Origin: Gammaproteobacteria bacterium
GTDB lineage: Bacteria > Pseudomonadota > Gammaproteobacteria > GCA-001735895
Length of the DNA stretch: 6,244 nucleotides
Direction: 5' to 3'
NCBI GenBank assembly: GCA_027293245.1
Contig: JAPUFZ010000193.1
Location: 1 to 6,244 of the forward strand
A model generated the notes under the pieces. The model saw only the letters and a program-made list of their open reading frames with translations. It had not been told where the DNA came from and searched no databases. Positions 5,773 through 6,244 of this stretch are shown here, piece by piece. A program made the translations under genes and the position numbers. Position 1 is the stretch's first letter, and each line of letters starts with the position of its first letter.

Positions 5773-6244
5773 TCAGGCGAAGGGAATAAATTTTCCCGAT
5801 TCCCAGTCGTAGGAGCTGAGTTCCGGGATCGCGATGTCGACGTACCAGCCGTGCAACTGCAGATCGCCGGATTCGACCCGCTCGCGAACCCACGTAAATG
5901 TGGTCAGGTTCTCAAGCGAAACCAGGACTGCATTCTGCTCACAGGCGCGTGTGCGCGCCTCGTGACTGGCTTGCGACATGGTTGCCAGCACGCGACGGTG
6001 GGCAGCGGCAAGCATCGATACCCAGGAGGGTACGTATTTAAAGGTATTGTCACCGGTATCGGGTGCCATCATCATCTTGATACCGCCGCAATGGGCATGG
6101 CCGAGCACCATCAGGTGCTTCACACTGAGGCCCAGTACCGCGAATTCCAGTGCCGCGCTGGTACCGTGAAAGGTGCCTTCCTGCTCCATCGGCGGTACCA
6201 GGTTGGCGACATTGCGAATCACAAACAGATCACCAGGATCCGCC
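5773..6244 (-). CDS. Beta-class carbonic anhydrase, C-terminal part, cut by window edge
   Basis: The last 156 residues of a zinc enzyme interconverting CO2 and bicarbonate. The frame runs through the right edge, where ADPGDLFVIRNVANLVPP is a family hallmark, so the GTG at 6222 is an internal valine and not a start. Next come HGTSAALEFAV and VLGHAHCGG, which supply the second zinc-binding histidine and cysteine (H-x-x-C pattern). The first zinc cysteine and the CxDSR catalytic pair should lie about 60 residues upstream, outside the window, since the family is usually 200-220 residues. The tail LHGWYVDIAIPELSSYDWESG is typical of the bacterial clade. The stop at 5775-5773 faces the MmgE/PrpD stop across 34 bp, so the two genes converge. 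No clear terminator separates them. A functional link to the importer is not evident. Confidence 0.95.
   Translation of the reverse strand, partial: ADPGDLFVIRNVANLVPPMEQEGTFHGTSAALEFAVLGLSVKHLMVLGHAHCGGIKMMMAPDTGDNTFKYVPSWVSMLAAAHRRVLATMSQASHEARTRACEQNAVLVSLENLTTFTWVRERVESGDLQLHGWYVDIAIPELSSYDWESGKFIPFA

Noticed and set aside
5739..5800. Possible bidirectional terminator between the converging genes, from AAAATTTT and GGGAA...TTCCC palindromes.
   Set aside because: The first has no GC stem. The second is a short stem inside the carbonic anhydrase coding end without a suitable T run.
6220..6222. GTG as the start codon of the carbonic anhydrase.
   Set aside because: The frame continues to the window edge with the conserved ADPGDLF segment, so the valine is internal and the gene is cut by the window.

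Overview
The window looks like chromosomal DNA from a Gram-negative bacterium, most likely a pseudomonadote (proteobacterium). The reasons are a periplasmic solute-binding protein with a Sec signal peptide and no lipobox, Shine-Dalgarno-led genes, about half G+C, and a sigma70-type promoter. A free-living, possibly marine, gamma- or alphaproteobacterium would fit, but the sequence alone does not settle this. I see no insertion sequence, tRNA, rRNA, CRISPR array or phage gene.

Layout. A leftward operon runs from about 4112 to beyond the left edge. Its order in the direction of transcription is: a sigma70-like promoter (4084-4112), a leader with a long inverted repeat (4018-4054), a family 3 amino-acid binding protein (3155-3991), a terminator-like hairpin (3108-3145), two membrane permeases (2330-3067 and 1395-2330, sharing one base), the ATPase (611-1384), an open frame without a normal start codon (402-617), and the N-terminal third of a class III aminotransferase (1-399, cut by the window edge). 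The genes are tightly packed except at the hairpin, the usual layout of an ABC importer whose binding protein is needed in excess.

A 364-bp divergent region (3992-4355) separates this operon from a rightward MmgE/PrpD-family gene (4356-5738). Directly before that gene lies a possible 18-residue leader peptide with a better ribosome binding site than the gene itself. Converging on it, 34 bp away, is the C-terminal part of a beta-carbonic anhydrase (5773 to the right edge, minus strand).

How it may work together. The binding protein, permeases and ATPase form a complete polar amino-acid importer. The co-transcribed PLP aminotransferase would act on the imported amino compound. The divergent MmgE/PrpD protein could act on a related carboxylic acid and may share regulation through the common intergenic region. 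The substrate cannot be read from the sequence. The carbonic anhydrase may simply be a neighbour. The least explained elements are the leader inverted repeat, the startless frame at 402-617, the leader peptide before the MmgE/PrpD gene, and the loss of several family-typical histidines in that protein.
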